DNA of 9,328 nucleotides from Ktedonobacter racemifer. GTDB lineage: Bacteria > Chloroflexota > DTOL01 > JACQYG01. The stretch spans positions 1 through 9,328 of the forward strand of contig DYIS01000090.1 in NCBI GenBank assembly GCA_020723545.1, written 5' to 3'. The notes beneath the pieces were generated by a model. The model worked only from the letters and a program-made list of their open reading frames with translations. It was not told the DNA's origin and did not search any database. The position numbers and the translations under genes were made by a program. Each line of letters opens with the position of its first letter. Positions within the stretch are counted from its first letter, which is position 1. This document shows, in pieces, positions 1 to 6,493 of the stretch.

Positions 1-33
1 CATGGTATCATCACGTCAATCCAATCCAGTGTT

Positions 34-597
34 CTATCCAACACGGGGTGCCTCCTCCCGGACGAATAAACGGCCGTCTTCAACCTTGTGCTGGAACCGA
101 TCCAGAGGACGTGGGGGAGGCCCAGAGATGACCTTCCCGGTGATGTCGAAGATGCCGGTGTGGCACGGGCAGAGGAATTGCCTGGTATCGGCCTCCCAGC
201 TATAGGGACAGCCCAGGTGCGTGCATTTGGGGTTGAAGGCTACGAAACTGGAGTCTGCCTGGCGCACCACCCAGGCCGATCTCAGGCTGGAGGCCTCGAT
301 CCAGCCATCCTTGTGCTCCTCCAGATAGTATACCCTGGTGGGCTCACCTGCCTTGAACTGGTCCGTGGCGCCGACGTCGGTCCAGGGCTTGTCCTGCGCC
401 TTCAAGGCCGGGGAGGCGACGTACCCCAGGAGGGGTACGCCCAGGGCGGCGGCGATGAAGGCTCCAATGGAGCCGATGGCCCAACTGAGGAACTGCCGAC
501 GGGTGGGGCCTCGCTCGCTCTGGCTTCTATCGAGCGTCACGGATTCGTGATTCGCCAAGTAGCATTGAACCGCCTCGAGATTGTCTTGCGCTGACAT
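34..597 (-). CDS. Rieske [2Fe-2S] protein, twin-arginine anchored (QcrA/PetC-like)
   Basis: This 187-residue protein is a Rieske iron-sulfur subunit of the type found in cytochrome bc or b6f complexes, passing electrons from quinol to a c-type cytochrome on the outer membrane face. Seen in the sequence: a twin-arginine motif TRRQFLSWA at residues 32-40, then a hydrophobic anchor at about 41-63. Cluster box I is CTHLGC at 125-130 and box II is CPCHTGIFD at 143-151. By family knowledge C125, H127, C143 and H146 ligate the cluster, and C130 and C145 form the disulfide. A GPPPRPL loop follows at 159-165, as in bc-type Rieske proteins. I chose the ATG at 597 because GAGGGGAG lies about 4-6 nt upstream. 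The frame stays open to an ATG at 759, but those extra 54 residues would precede the Tat signal and have no clear ribosome site. An ATG at position 3 (minus) could start a downstream cytochrome b gene, but only its first codon is in view. Confidence 0.93.
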   Translation of the reverse strand: MSAQDNLEAVQCYLANHESVTLDRSQSERGPTRRQFLSWAIGSIGAFIAAALGVPLLGYVASPALKAQDKPWTDVGATDQFKAGEPTRVYYLEEHKDGWIEASSLRSAWVVRQADSSFVAFNPKCTHLGCPYSWEADTRQFLCPCHTGIFDITGKVISGPPPRPLDRFQHKVEDGRLFVREEAPRVG

Positions 598-775
598 TTT
601 TCTCCCCTCTTCTTCGGTAACGACCGGTGGTCGGTCGCTACATGGCACCGAGGCGATCTCGGCGTGTGGGAGCCAATCCGGGATAAAGACGCCGCCTGCC
701 ATCCTGCAAACTATAACCTCCTCCGCAGGTAGTACGGTGTAGGGTAGGAGGCCACTCACATTGGCCGCCTCGGGC

Positions 776-792
776 GCCCAATACGATTGGGC
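776..792 (-). other. Hairpin between lgt and the Rieske gene
   Basis: A perfect 7-bp stem (GCCCAAT / ATTGGGC) with a 3-nt loop lies directly after the lgt stop codon. No T-tract follows on the minus strand, so it is not a classical intrinsic terminator. It could limit read-through, protect the lgt mRNA 3' end or act in both. The 178 bp between this hairpin and the Rieske start hold no convincing gene. A small palindrome, CGACC-GGT-GGTCG at 621-633, sits just upstream of the Rieske ribosome site, and I see no clear promoter. Confidence 0.5.
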
Positions 793-794
793 TT

Positions 795-1580
795 CTACCC
801 GCTAGGTTGAACAGTGCGACGCCGCGTCAGATAATAGGCCAGGGGCAGGGCAACGACCACCACAGCAACCCCAACCACCTGGGCCTGGCGCAGCCCAAAG
901 AGCGCGATGGTGTCCTCCCGCAGGAATGAGATGAAGACCCGCCCGGCAGAGTAGAGGGCAAAGCAGAGCAAGAGGAGCACCCCGTCGGTCTGGAAGCGTT
1001 TGCGCATTGCCCAGACCACAGCGAAGACGACCAGTGTCCAGAGAAGCTCGTAGGCCTGGGCCGGATGGCGAGGGACATCGTTTATGGGAGCCATGCTGTA
1101 TGGGCTCGTCCAGACCACTCCCCAGGGGAGCGTGGTACGTGTGCCGTAGTTGCAGCCATTGATCAGGCAGCCGATGCGCCCGATGGCCTGACCCAGGGGA
1201 AGGGCAGGGGCCGCCACGTCAGCCAGTTTCCAGAATGAGACCTTGTTCCAGAGACTATAGGCCGCCACCGCCACCAGGCCACCCACCAGGGCCCCATAGA
1301 TGGCCAGGCCGCTGAAGCGCAAGCTGAGGATCTCACCAGGGTTTTGGGAATAATAGTCCCAAAAGTCCAGGATATGGAAGACCCGCGCTCCCAGGAACCC
1401 GACAATAATGGCCCACGTGGCTACATCGTAAATGAGGTCGGTGGCGATGCCCTTGCGCCTGGCTTCCTTGAGGGCGATGAAGAGCCCCGCGACAACCCCC
1501 AGGGCGATCATTACGCCATACCAGCGCACCTCCAAATGGCCGATGCGCAGCAGCACAGGGGCAATGGCGATAGTGAACAT
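795..1580 (-). CDS. lgt: Prolipoprotein diacylglyceryl transferase
   Basis: Lgt transfers diacylglycerol from phosphatidylglycerol to the lipobox cysteine of prelipoproteins, the first step of lipoprotein maturation in the cytoplasmic membrane. The 261-residue length is normal for the family. Seen: an N-terminal helix followed by RWYGVMIALG (19-28), GARVFHILDFWDYY (64-77), the signature GRIGCLINGCNYG (134-146), RHPAQAYE (171-178), and a C-terminal arginine-containing segment YSAGRVFISFLRED (210-223). About seven hydrophobic segments are visible. The GRIGC..NGC.YG form of the signature, and Tyr rather than His in the GLAIYGALVGG segment, differ from the E. coli enzyme; from memory this form is common in Gram-positive-like lineages. 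The ATG at 1580 has AGGAG 8 nt upstream. The gene is separated from the copper operon by strong hairpins at 1651-1698, so it may have its own promoter. A TATGAT sequence just upstream is a possible -10 box, but no matching -35 is clear. Confidence 0.96.
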   Translation of the reverse strand: MFTIAIAPVLLRIGHLEVRWYGVMIALGVVAGLFIALKEARRKGIATDLIYDVATWAIIVGFLGARVFHILDFWDYYSQNPGEILSLRFSGLAIYGALVGGLVAVAAYSLWNKVSFWKLADVAAPALPLGQAIGRIGCLINGCNYGTRTTLPWGVVWTSPYSMAPINDVPRHPAQAYELLWTLVVFAVVWAMRKRFQTDGVLLLLCFALYSAGRVFISFLREDTIALFGLRQAQVVGVAVVVVALPLAYYLTRRRTVQPSG

Positions 1581-1650
1581 GCAAAATGCTCCTGACGTTT
1601 AACGGAAAGGATAGCCTATCATAAGGCTTGGCTGCCATGCAGATGGGTCT

Positions 1651-1698
1651 GGGAGGCGGCCTCGCTGCTGACCGCCTCCCGTCGCGATTTGAAATCGC
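1651..1698 (-). terminator. Strong double hairpin ending the copA operon
   Basis: Two inverted repeats lie just after the YHS gene stop. The first is GCGATTT/AAATCGC (1684-1698, almost no loop). The second is a perfect 9-bp GC-rich stem, GGGAGGCGG/CCGCCTCCC (1651-1659 with 1672-1680), with a 12-nt loop. No T-run follows on either strand, so termination is inferred from position and stem strength only. Alternatively it stabilises the upstream mRNA. Confidence 0.5.
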
Positions 1699-1720
1699 TC
1701 CCACGTGCGGTGTTACATCG

Positions 1721-1918
1721 CTAGCAGCATCCGTGGCCGCCATGCCCGTGGCCACCGTGGCCCATCTCCACCTTCTTGCCCAGATACTTCTCCGGCTCCT
1801 TCTCAAACGACTTTTTGTCGCCAGCCGAGCAGAAGTAGTAGGTCACGCCTTTGTAGGCAGATGTGGCGGCGGCCTTCTTCTCATCCACCGCCATGCCGCA
1901 AACAGGGTCCTTCGCCAT
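1721..1918 (-). CDS. YHS-domain protein with His/Cys-rich tail
   Basis: This 65-residue protein consists of one YHS domain and a metal-ligand-rich tail. Seen: DPVCGM at 4-9, the YKGVTYYFC strand ending at C30, FEKEPEKYL at 38-46, then a tail with His at 54, 57, 59 and 62 and Cys at 64 and 65. YHS domains occur alone or fused to copper and heavy-metal ATPases and are thought to bind metal, so a cytosolic copper-binding or donor role next to CopA is plausible inference. The usual second cysteine of the YHS pair (FCSAGC) is Asp here (FCSAGD). A GTG at 1927 opens the frame, but it overlaps the AGGAGG ribosome site; the ATG at 1918, 8 nt after GGAGG, is the better start. The first 38 bases overlap the end of the NfeD-like gene, suggesting coupled translation. 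A broken paralogue lies at 8731-8893. Confidence 0.88.
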   Translation of the reverse strand: MAKDPVCGMAVDEKKAAATSAYKGVTYYFCSAGDKKSFEKEPEKYLGKKVEMGHGGHGHGGHGCC

Positions 1919-2267
1919 CGTGTTCACCTCCTTCCAGTCTTTCGATCATCACTCGCAGTCCCTCAAAGCCGACGATGCGCACCACCTCACCACACCGGAT
2001 CGGCTGGTCGGCCATCGCCATCCACAACTCACCGCGATAGCGGATCAGCCCTTCCGAGGCGATGTCCTCCATAACTGTAGCCGTCGCACCGATCATCGCT
2101 TCCGGGCCGGTCGCCACCGGCACATGCAGGCTCTTCCAAACCGCTACGTAGAGGCCCAACGAGCCGATAGCCACCAGAGCATACAAAGGCAGAGCGAGCG
2201 GAAGCGGCAGCAGTGCGAAGAGGACGAGGCCGAAGGCCGGCGCGAACAAAAGGAGATGACACCACAT
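1881..2267 (-). CDS. Short NfeD-like membrane protein (two TM helices plus OB-fold domain)
   Basis: This is a 128-residue protein with two hydrophobic helices at about 3-21 and 24-44. A soluble domain follows at about 54-111, resembling the C-terminal OB-fold of NfeD proteins: PEAMIGATATVMEDI, then GEVVRIVGFEGLRVMIE. Short NfeD proteins are linked by family knowledge to membrane quality control and often pair with stomatin-like proteins, but no stomatin gene is in view. It lacks the ClpP-like protease domain of long NfeD proteins. The ATG at 2267 has AGGGG 8 nt upstream. The last 13 or so codons overlap the YHS gene and its ribosome site, and they encode a low-complexity Gly-rich tail probably not needed for the fold. 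Its place between copA and the YHS gene suggests shared transcription. I am confident of the domain type, less of its role. Confidence 0.75.
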   Translation of the reverse strand: MWCHLLLFAPAFGLVLFALLPLPLALPLYALVAIGSLGLYVAVWKSLHVPVATGPEAMIGATATVMEDIASEGLIRYRGELWMAMADQPIRCGEVVRIVGFEGLRVMIERLEGGEHDGEGPCLRHGGG

Positions 2268-2306
2268 GACAAGAGCCCCTCGGGTCTTTCAGCATGGTCA
2301 TTTTCC

Positions 2307-2501
2307 TCAAGACATATCCTTCGGCCAGGCGCAGAGCGCATAGCATACTGCCAGCATAACGATGAACAGCCCGGCCGCGCTGGAAAGTGCAACCTGCAGG
2401 CCGAAGAAAGGCCAGACAAAGATGCCGATCAGAGACAGCGTGCACAGCCACACCATGATGGTCATCAACATGGGTACTGACCGGATATGGGGTTTATGCA
2501 T
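2307..2501 (-). CDS. Small two-TM membrane protein, family not recognised
   Basis: I do not recognise this 64-residue protein. It has a short basic N-terminus (MHKPHIR) and two hydrophobic helices at about 12-33 and 35-58, and it ends in WPKDMS. Cysteines occur at 20, 53 and 57. It is almost wholly membrane-embedded. The frame is open to an ATG at 2564, but the ATG at 2501 has GGGAGGGGAG about 5 nt upstream, which fixes the start. It lies 63 bp after the 71-residue membrane protein gene and 39 bp before the NfeD-like gene, inside the copper operon. A role as a small partner of CopA or of the NfeD-like protein is only guilt by association. Confidence 0.72.
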   Translation of the reverse strand: MHKPHIRSVPMLMTIMVWLCTLSLIGIFVWPFFGLQVALSSAAGLFIVMLAVCYALCAWPKDMS

Positions 2502-2564
2502 CGCCACTCCCCTCCCGTCCGTGTGCCAGCATCCCACCATCTGAGTGGATTTGAGATAGCACAC

Positions 2565-2780
2565 CTATGCCCGGTAACGCTTCTTGAACCGTGACGTGAC
2601 CAGCGGCATGGTGACGATCATCGAGAGCAGGAAGACCCACGCCGCACCGCCGAAACGCGCCACGTCGGTGTATGTGCCGACCAGCGTCGCGGTGACCAGA
2701 AAGGCCAGCGCCACGGTCAGCGAAATTCCAGTGTAGCTGACCGCGCTGAGCAGCGCGACTTTGCGTTCCAAACCTCCCAT
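2565..2780 (-). CDS. Small two-TM membrane protein directly after copA
   Basis: This is a 71-residue protein of no family I recognise. Two hydrophobic helices lie at about 13-36 and 43-62, and the C-terminal tail is strongly basic (SRFKKRYRA), predicting both ends in the cytoplasm. The ATG at 2780 is preceded by GAGG at 6 nt and by GGAGGG further up. The frame also runs open into copA up to 2945, but that part is antisense-like shadow sequence with no ribosome site. The start lies only 8 bp after the copA stop codon, a strong sign of co-transcription and coupled translation. It may be an accessory subunit of the copper exporter; nothing in the sequence proves this. Confidence 0.75.
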   Translation of the reverse strand: MGGLERKVALLSAVSYTGISLTVALAFLVTATLVGTYTDVARFGGAAWVFLLSMIVTMPLVTSRFKKRYRA

Positions 2781-2788
2781 CGTTGGCC

Positions 2789-5452
2789 TCACTTCCCTCC
2801 GCCACCGGCCGACGCCGGGGCGAGTTGTCGCAGCACCGCCTGGCGCTTTCTTTCCTCTTTGCGAATGCTCGGCACAAAACCGCGCATCAACAAGGTGTTC
2901 AGCGTCACCGTCACCGAACTGATCGCCATCAGGAAGGCCGCCCATTCCGGGCTGACCACGAGCTTGAAGATTGGATACAGCAGCCCGGCCCCAACCGGGA
3001 TGCTCAGGGTGTTGTAGACGAACGCCCAGAAGAGGTTCTGCTTCACCTTGCGCATCGTCGCCTTGGCCACCTCGATAGCGACGACGACATCGCGCAAATC
3101 CTCTTTGATGAGGATGACGTGGCCGGTCTCTTTGGCGACGTCGGTGCCAGAGCCAATCGCCATGCCCACGTCGGACTGGGCCAGCGCGGGGGCATCGTTC
3201 ACGCCGTCCCCCACCATCGCCACCTTCAAACCCTGCGCCTGCAACTTTTTCACTTCCTCGGCCTTGTCCTGGGGCAGCACTTCAGCCAGCACGCGGTCAA
3301 TGCCCACCTGCTTCGCGATCGCTTCCGCGGTGCGCCGATTGTCGCCGGTGATCATCGCCACTTGCAGCCCCAATCGATGCAAACGCTGAATCGCCTCGAC
3401 CGAATAATCTTTCAGGGTGTCCGCGACGGCAAGCAAGCCCACCAGTTTCATGTCTCCAGTCTCACGTCTTACGTCTTGACTTGGGACATGGGACGTAAGA
3501 CTTGAGAGGGCCAGAAACATCACCGTCTTGCCATCCTTCTCCACCGCCTCGGCCTGAGGTAGCAGGGTCGTAATGTCCACACCGCGCTCGCGCATCAACT
3601 TGCGGTTGCCCAGCAGGATCTCGCGTCCGTCGAACCTGGCCTCGACCCCGTGGCCAGGAATGGCGTTGAACGACTCGGCGCTGGGAATCGGCAGCCCCTG
3701 CGCCTTGGCCCCGCGGACGATGGCCTCGCCCAGCGGATGCTCTGAGTTCTTCTCGGCGATGGCGGCCCACCGCAGGACTTCGCCGATGACCGCTGGCTGG
3801 TGGCCGATAGCCTTGCTATCTGCTATCCGCCATTGGCCATCTGCCACCGCGTCGGTCACCGACGGCTCACCCTTCGTCAGCGTCCCGGTCTTATCAAAGA
3901 TGATCGTCTGCAGTTTCGATGCGTTCTCGATGGCCTCTGCGCTTTTGAACAACACGCCGTGCTCGGCGGCCTTGCCCGTGCCGGCCATCATCGCGCTGGG
4001 CGTCGCCAATCCCACCGCGCACGGGCAGGAGATCACCAGCACTGTCACGCTCAGGAGCAGCGAGAACCCAAACACGCCGATCTCGCCAAGTTTGTAGGGC
4101 GAGAGGATGAACGCGCTGCTGGGATCAAAGAAGAGATTGTAGCCCACGAAGAACCAGAAAACGAACACAACCACCGCCAGGATATGCACGCCCAAGATGA
4201 AATGCCCGGCCACCCAGTCGGCTAACTTTTGGATCGGGGCTTTGCTCGCCTGGGCGCCCTCGACCAACTTGATGATCTGAGCCAATGCAGTCTCTTTGCC
4301 CACCCTGGTCGCCCGGAACTTGAACGCGCCGGTCTTGTTCATTGTCCCGCCGATGACCTCGTCGCCGCCCTTCTTTTCCACTGGCAGCGATTCGCCGGTG
4401 ATCATGCTCTCATCCACCGCCGAGTAGCCCTCCAGGACGAGGCCATCCACCGGCACCTGCTCGCCCGGTCGCACCAGGACAATGTCGTCTACTTCTACCG
4501 CGTCGGCCGGGATTTCGATCTCGCGGCCGTCGCGTACCACGCGCGCCACCTTGGGCTGCAGGCGCATCAGCTTGCGGATGGCCTCTGACGTGCGCCCGCG
4601 AGTCAACGCCTCCAGCCAGCGACCCAGGATGATGAAACTGGTGAGGAGCGCGGCCGACTCGAAGAAGGTCGCCCCCTCGCCGCCAAAGCCAGCCGTCGGC
4701 CAGAGAGTGTTGACGACGGCGATGCCATATGCCGCGCCGATACCGGTGGCGTACAGCAGGTTCATGTCGGTGACGCCGTGGCGCAGACCGCGGAATGAGT
4801 TCACGAAGAACTGTCGGCCCGGCCCGAGGACGATGGGCGTGGTCAACAGGCCCAGCACCCACTTATAGCCGAGCCATTCCGGGACCAACTGCGGCAGAAT
4901 CCAATAATCGCGAAATGTGCCCAGCATCACCAGCATGGCCACCGGGACTGTGAACGCGAGATACAATCCCTGGCGGCGAATCTCGCGCTGACGCGCCTCT
5001 TTCTCGCGGTCAAGTGCCTCCGCACCCTCAACCTTCTCTTCGGCTCCGTAGCCGACCTCGCGCACGGCGCGTTTCATTTGCGCGACGGTGACCAGGCCAG
5101 GGATGTATTCGACGCGCGCCGTCTCCAGGCCGAGGTTGACTACTGCTTTCCGCACGCCCTCCAGTCCGGTCAGGGCCTCCTCCACGTGGGTCACGCAACT
5201 CGCGCAGGTCATCCCGGACACTTGCAACGTCACCTGCTCAGTGCCGATTTCGTAGCCAACGTCGGTCACGGCCTGCACGAGTTGCGGCACGCCGACCCGC
5301 GCCGGGTCGTAGGTGACACTGGCTTTGCCGCCTGCGAGATTCACACCGGCCTTTTCGACTCCGCTCAAGTTGTTGAGCGCGCCCTCAATCGTCGTCACAC
5401 ACGACGCGCAGGTCATACCGATGACAGGCAGTGTAATCTGTTTGGTTGACAT
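2789..5452 (-). CDS. copA: Cu(I)-exporting P1B-type ATPase with two HMA domains
   Basis: CopA pumps Cu(I) (possibly Ag(I)) out of the cytosol using ATP. In the 887-residue product I see two N-terminal metal-binding domains with GMTCASC motifs (cysteines 15/18 and 83/86). These are followed by eight membrane segments, the actuator TGES (352-355), the transport-site CPC (476-478), the phosphorylated Asp in DKTGT (520-524), the HP pair of the nucleotide domain (572-573), TGDN (702-705) and GDGVNDAP (748-755). The C-terminal VYN (812-814) and MAISS (842-846) motifs mark the Cu(I) subgroup P1B-1. The nucleotide-binding domain has two extra in-frame segments, about 538-553 and 650-666, each encoded by a 7-bp-periodic repeat island; no key motif is interrupted. 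Two ATGs lie in frame at 5458 and 5452. AGGAG abuts the first, so the second, with 6-nt spacing, is preferred. The upstream gene's TAG overlaps this ribosome site, indicating translational coupling. Confidence 0.97.
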   Translation of the reverse strand: MSTKQITLPVIGMTCASCVTTIEGALNNLSGVEKAGVNLAGGKASVTYDPARVGVPQLVQAVTDVGYEIGTEQVTLQVSGMTCASCVTHVEEALTGLEGVRKAVVNLGLETARVEYIPGLVTVAQMKRAVREVGYGAEEKVEGAEALDREKEARQREIRRQGLYLAFTVPVAMLVMLGTFRDYWILPQLVPEWLGYKWVLGLLTTPIVLGPGRQFFVNSFRGLRHGVTDMNLLYATGIGAAYGIAVVNTLWPTAGFGGEGATFFESAALLTSFIILGRWLEALTRGRTSEAIRKLMRLQPKVARVVRDGREIEIPADAVEVDDIVLVRPGEQVPVDGLVLEGYSAVDESMITGESLPVEKKGGDEVIGGTMNKTGAFKFRATRVGKETALAQIIKLVEGAQASKAPIQKLADWVAGHFILGVHILAVVVFVFWFFVGYNLFFDPSSAFILSPYKLGEIGVFGFSLLLSVTVLVISCPCAVGLATPSAMMAGTGKAAEHGVLFKSAEAIENASKLQTIIFDKTGTLTKGEPSVTDAVADGQWRIADSKAIGHQPAVIGEVLRWAAIAEKNSEHPLGEAIVRGAKAQGLPIPSAESFNAIPGHGVEARFDGREILLGNRKLMRERGVDITTLLPQAEAVEKDGKTVMFLALSSLTSHVPSQDVRRETGDMKLVGLLAVADTLKDYSVEAIQRLHRLGLQVAMITGDNRRTAEAIAKQVGIDRVLAEVLPQDKAEEVKKLQAQGLKVAMVGDGVNDAPALAQSDVGMAIGSGTDVAKETGHVILIKEDLRDVVVAIEVAKATMRKVKQNLFWAFVYNTLSIPVGAGLLYPIFKLVVSPEWAAFLMAISSVTVTLNTLLMRGFVPSIRKEERKRQAVLRQLAPASAGGGGK
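3452..3507 (+). repeat. Palindromic heptamer-repeat island inside copA
   Basis: Eight consecutive 7-bp units can be read on the plus strand: gtctcca, gtctcac, gtcttac, gtcttga, cttggga, catggga, cgtaaga, cttgaga. The first four begin GTCT and the last four end in GA. The whole folds as an inverted repeat: arm 3460-3475 matches the reverse complement of 3492-3507 at 15 of 16 positions, with a 16-nt loop. It is translated in frame within copA as the extra segment around residues 650-668 of CopA, in a loop just before the conserved LVGLLAVADTLK strand. Confidence 0.8.
3804..3845 (+). repeat. Second heptamer-repeat island inside copA
   Basis: Six 7-bp units are visible on the plus strand: ccgatag, ccttgct, atctgct, atccgcc, attggcc, atctgcc. 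The last four share the pattern AT..GCY. A local hairpin GATAGC-CTT-GCTATC (3806-3820) sits at one end. Translation within copA gives the segment DGQWRIADSKAIGHQ (residues 538-552), where other CopA proteins normally have only a short loop between DKTGTLTKGxPxVT and the first helix of the nucleotide domain. Confidence 0.65.
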
Positions 5453-5461
5453 CTCCATCTC

Positions 5462-5740
5462 CTAGGCCGGTGTCGCGTCACCCGCCATCGCATGAGGCGC
5501 ATTCATCGCCACCAGGCCTACCCACACCTGATTTTGCAATAGCTGCTCCAGCGCATGCGAAAGTGATTGCGCGAAGGTCAAGATTCCGAGATAAACGCCG
5601 ATCAGGGCCACCGCGCCCACGAGCCCAGCAGGTGGCGGGACAAAGTAGCGCCGCCACTCTGGGGACAGATCGGGTGCGGTTAGTTCATTCTGCAAAGTAG
5701 CCAACGCTCCCCTTAAAAGAATAGTCCGTAGGGTAGCCAC
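5462..5740 (-). CDS. Small single-pass membrane protein upstream of copA
   Basis: This protein of up to 92 residues is of no family I recognise. It has a polar N-terminal part ending ELTAPDLSPEWRRYFVPPPAG (20-39 region), one clear membrane helix at about 39-57, then an amphipathic stretch SLSHALEQLLQNQVW and an Ala/Met-rich end. The start is uncertain: a GTG at 5740 opens the frame without a ribosome site, 15 bp after the PDZ gene stop, and internal TTG codons near 5704 and 5695 follow an AAGGGGAG sequence. Its TAG overlaps the copA ribosome site, so it is almost surely co-translated with copA. No cysteine or His cluster is present, so it is not an obvious metal-binding protein. Confidence 0.62.
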   Translation of the reverse strand: MATLRTILLRGALATLQNELTAPDLSPEWRRYFVPPPAGLVGAVALIGVYLGILTFAQSLSHALEQLLQNQVWVGLVAMNAPHAMAGDATPA

Positions 5741-5755
5741 GGTAACTATCTTGAC

Positions 5756-6250
5756 TTACAGGAGCCTCCAGCTGCCCAGCACGACCTCCAGGGTCAACTG
5801 CTGCTGTTGCCTGACGACGATCAGCCACACCCGATCCCCTGCCTTATGCAAGGAGAGCAGCACTATCAGGTTGCACATACCGTCCAGGGGTATGTCATCA
5901 AAAGCCACCACTACGTCCTCCGGCAAGAGACCGGCGCGCTCAGCGGGGCTATTCCTGGCGACGGCGGTGATCCAGGCCCCCTCCTGTACTGCCAGACCAT
6001 GACGAGCGGCAATGACCGGTGTCAATGGTAGATAGGTAATGCCCAGATACGGTCGCTGCGTCTCCTCCATCTTGCTGATACCAACAGGGATGGGGCGGCG
6101 GGGATCATTGCTTACAGCCGGCAGCACGCCAGTCCCCCCCTCGACAGGCCCTTGCTGGCTGACCAGGATGGCAACCAGCGCCACCACGGTGGCAAAGATT
6201 GCCACGGTCCCGTGTGGAAAGAACCTCTTCTTGTTAAAGGATTCCATCAT
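5756..6250 (-). CDS. Membrane-tethered PDZ-domain protein without protease domain
   Basis: In this 164-residue protein a basic N-terminus (NKKRF) precedes one membrane helix at about 15-31. A Gly/Pro-rich linker leads to a single PDZ domain at about 68-159. The PDZ shows the carboxylate-binding start YLGITY, then GAWITAV, the hallmark SPAERAGLLPEDVVVAFDDIPLD (101-123) and AGDRVWLIVVRQQQQLTLEVVLG. It closely resembles the PDZ of HtrA/DegP proteases, but no trypsin-like Ser-His-Asp domain is present. It should face outside the membrane and may recruit or sense unfolded C-termini. The frame opens at a TTG (6262), but ATGs at 6250 and 6247 with GGAA 7-10 nt upstream are better starts; I use 6250. 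It is the first gene of the copper operon, 15 bp ahead of the next gene. Confidence 0.8.
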   Translation of the reverse strand: MMESFNKKRFFPHGTVAIFATVVALVAILVSQQGPVEGGTGVLPAVSNDPRRPIPVGISKMEETQRPYLGITYLPLTPVIAARHGLAVQEGAWITAVARNSPAERAGLLPEDVVVAFDDIPLDGMCNLIVLLSLHKAGDRVWLIVVRQQQQLTLEVVLGSWRLL

Positions 6251-6262
6251 CGGTGGTTCCAA

Positions 6263-6404
6263 ACTCTCTGCCCAGCAGGGGTGAACCAGAAAACTGCCAT
6301 GACACCAGGAGCATCAGACTTGCGGACGCGAGAACTTGTTCTCGGCACACAGTGGCCGAAGCAAGTTTCGGCGTCCTGGATAATGCCTCTATGGTCAAGA
6401 CAGC
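6263..6404 (-). promoter_or_regulatory. Spacer upstream of the PDZ-copA operon with two palindromes
   Basis: This non-coding stretch should hold the promoter of the PDZ-copA operon. I find no good -35/-10 pair. It does contain two palindromes: CGAGAAC-TT-GTTCTCG (6329-6344, perfect 7-bp arms) and GCCGAA-N6-TTCGGC (6355-6372). They share an AACTTG core read on opposite strands, with centres about 27 bp apart. They are candidate operators for a dimeric regulator or RNA hairpins. Which one is unknown. Confidence 0.4.
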
Positions 6405-6451
6405 AAAAAAGGCATTCCAGCCATTGCTTTTCTCCGCAAGACCAGAATGCC
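6405..6451 (-). terminator. Intrinsic terminator after the histidine kinase gene
   Basis: On the minus strand GGCATTC and GAATGCC form a 7-bp stem (6445-6451 with 6411-6417), followed at once by six Ts (6405-6410). The loop is long at 27 nt, which weakens the call. The position, about 45 bp after the kinase stop codon and before the next operon, supports it as the end of the two-component operon. Confidence 0.62.
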
Positions 6452-6493
6452 AGACGAAGATTAACGCCAGATGAAAAGAAGATGAGAGTTTGG

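Noticed and set aside
88..594. A 168-residue plus-strand open frame opposite the Rieske gene
   Set aside because: It covers the Rieske gene in antisense and has no recognisable motif; the Rieske motifs on the other strand are unambiguous.
644..715. A possible 23-codon leader peptide starting at TTG after GGAGGAGG
   Set aside because: The start codon is weak, the peptide shows no regulatory pattern, and no attenuator structure follows.
598..759. N-terminal extension of the Rieske protein to the ATG at 759
   Set aside because: The extra 54 residues would sit before the twin-arginine signal, and the strong ribosome site belongs to the ATG at 597.
2783..3505. A 240-residue open frame on the plus strand opposite copA
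   Set aside because: It lies entirely antisense to a certain copA and is His/Arg-rich shadow sequence in a high-GC gene with no ribosome site.
6329..6344. LexA (SOS) box GAAC..GTTC
   Set aside because: The spacing between GAAC and GTTC is 2 bp, while the Gram-positive LexA box needs 4.
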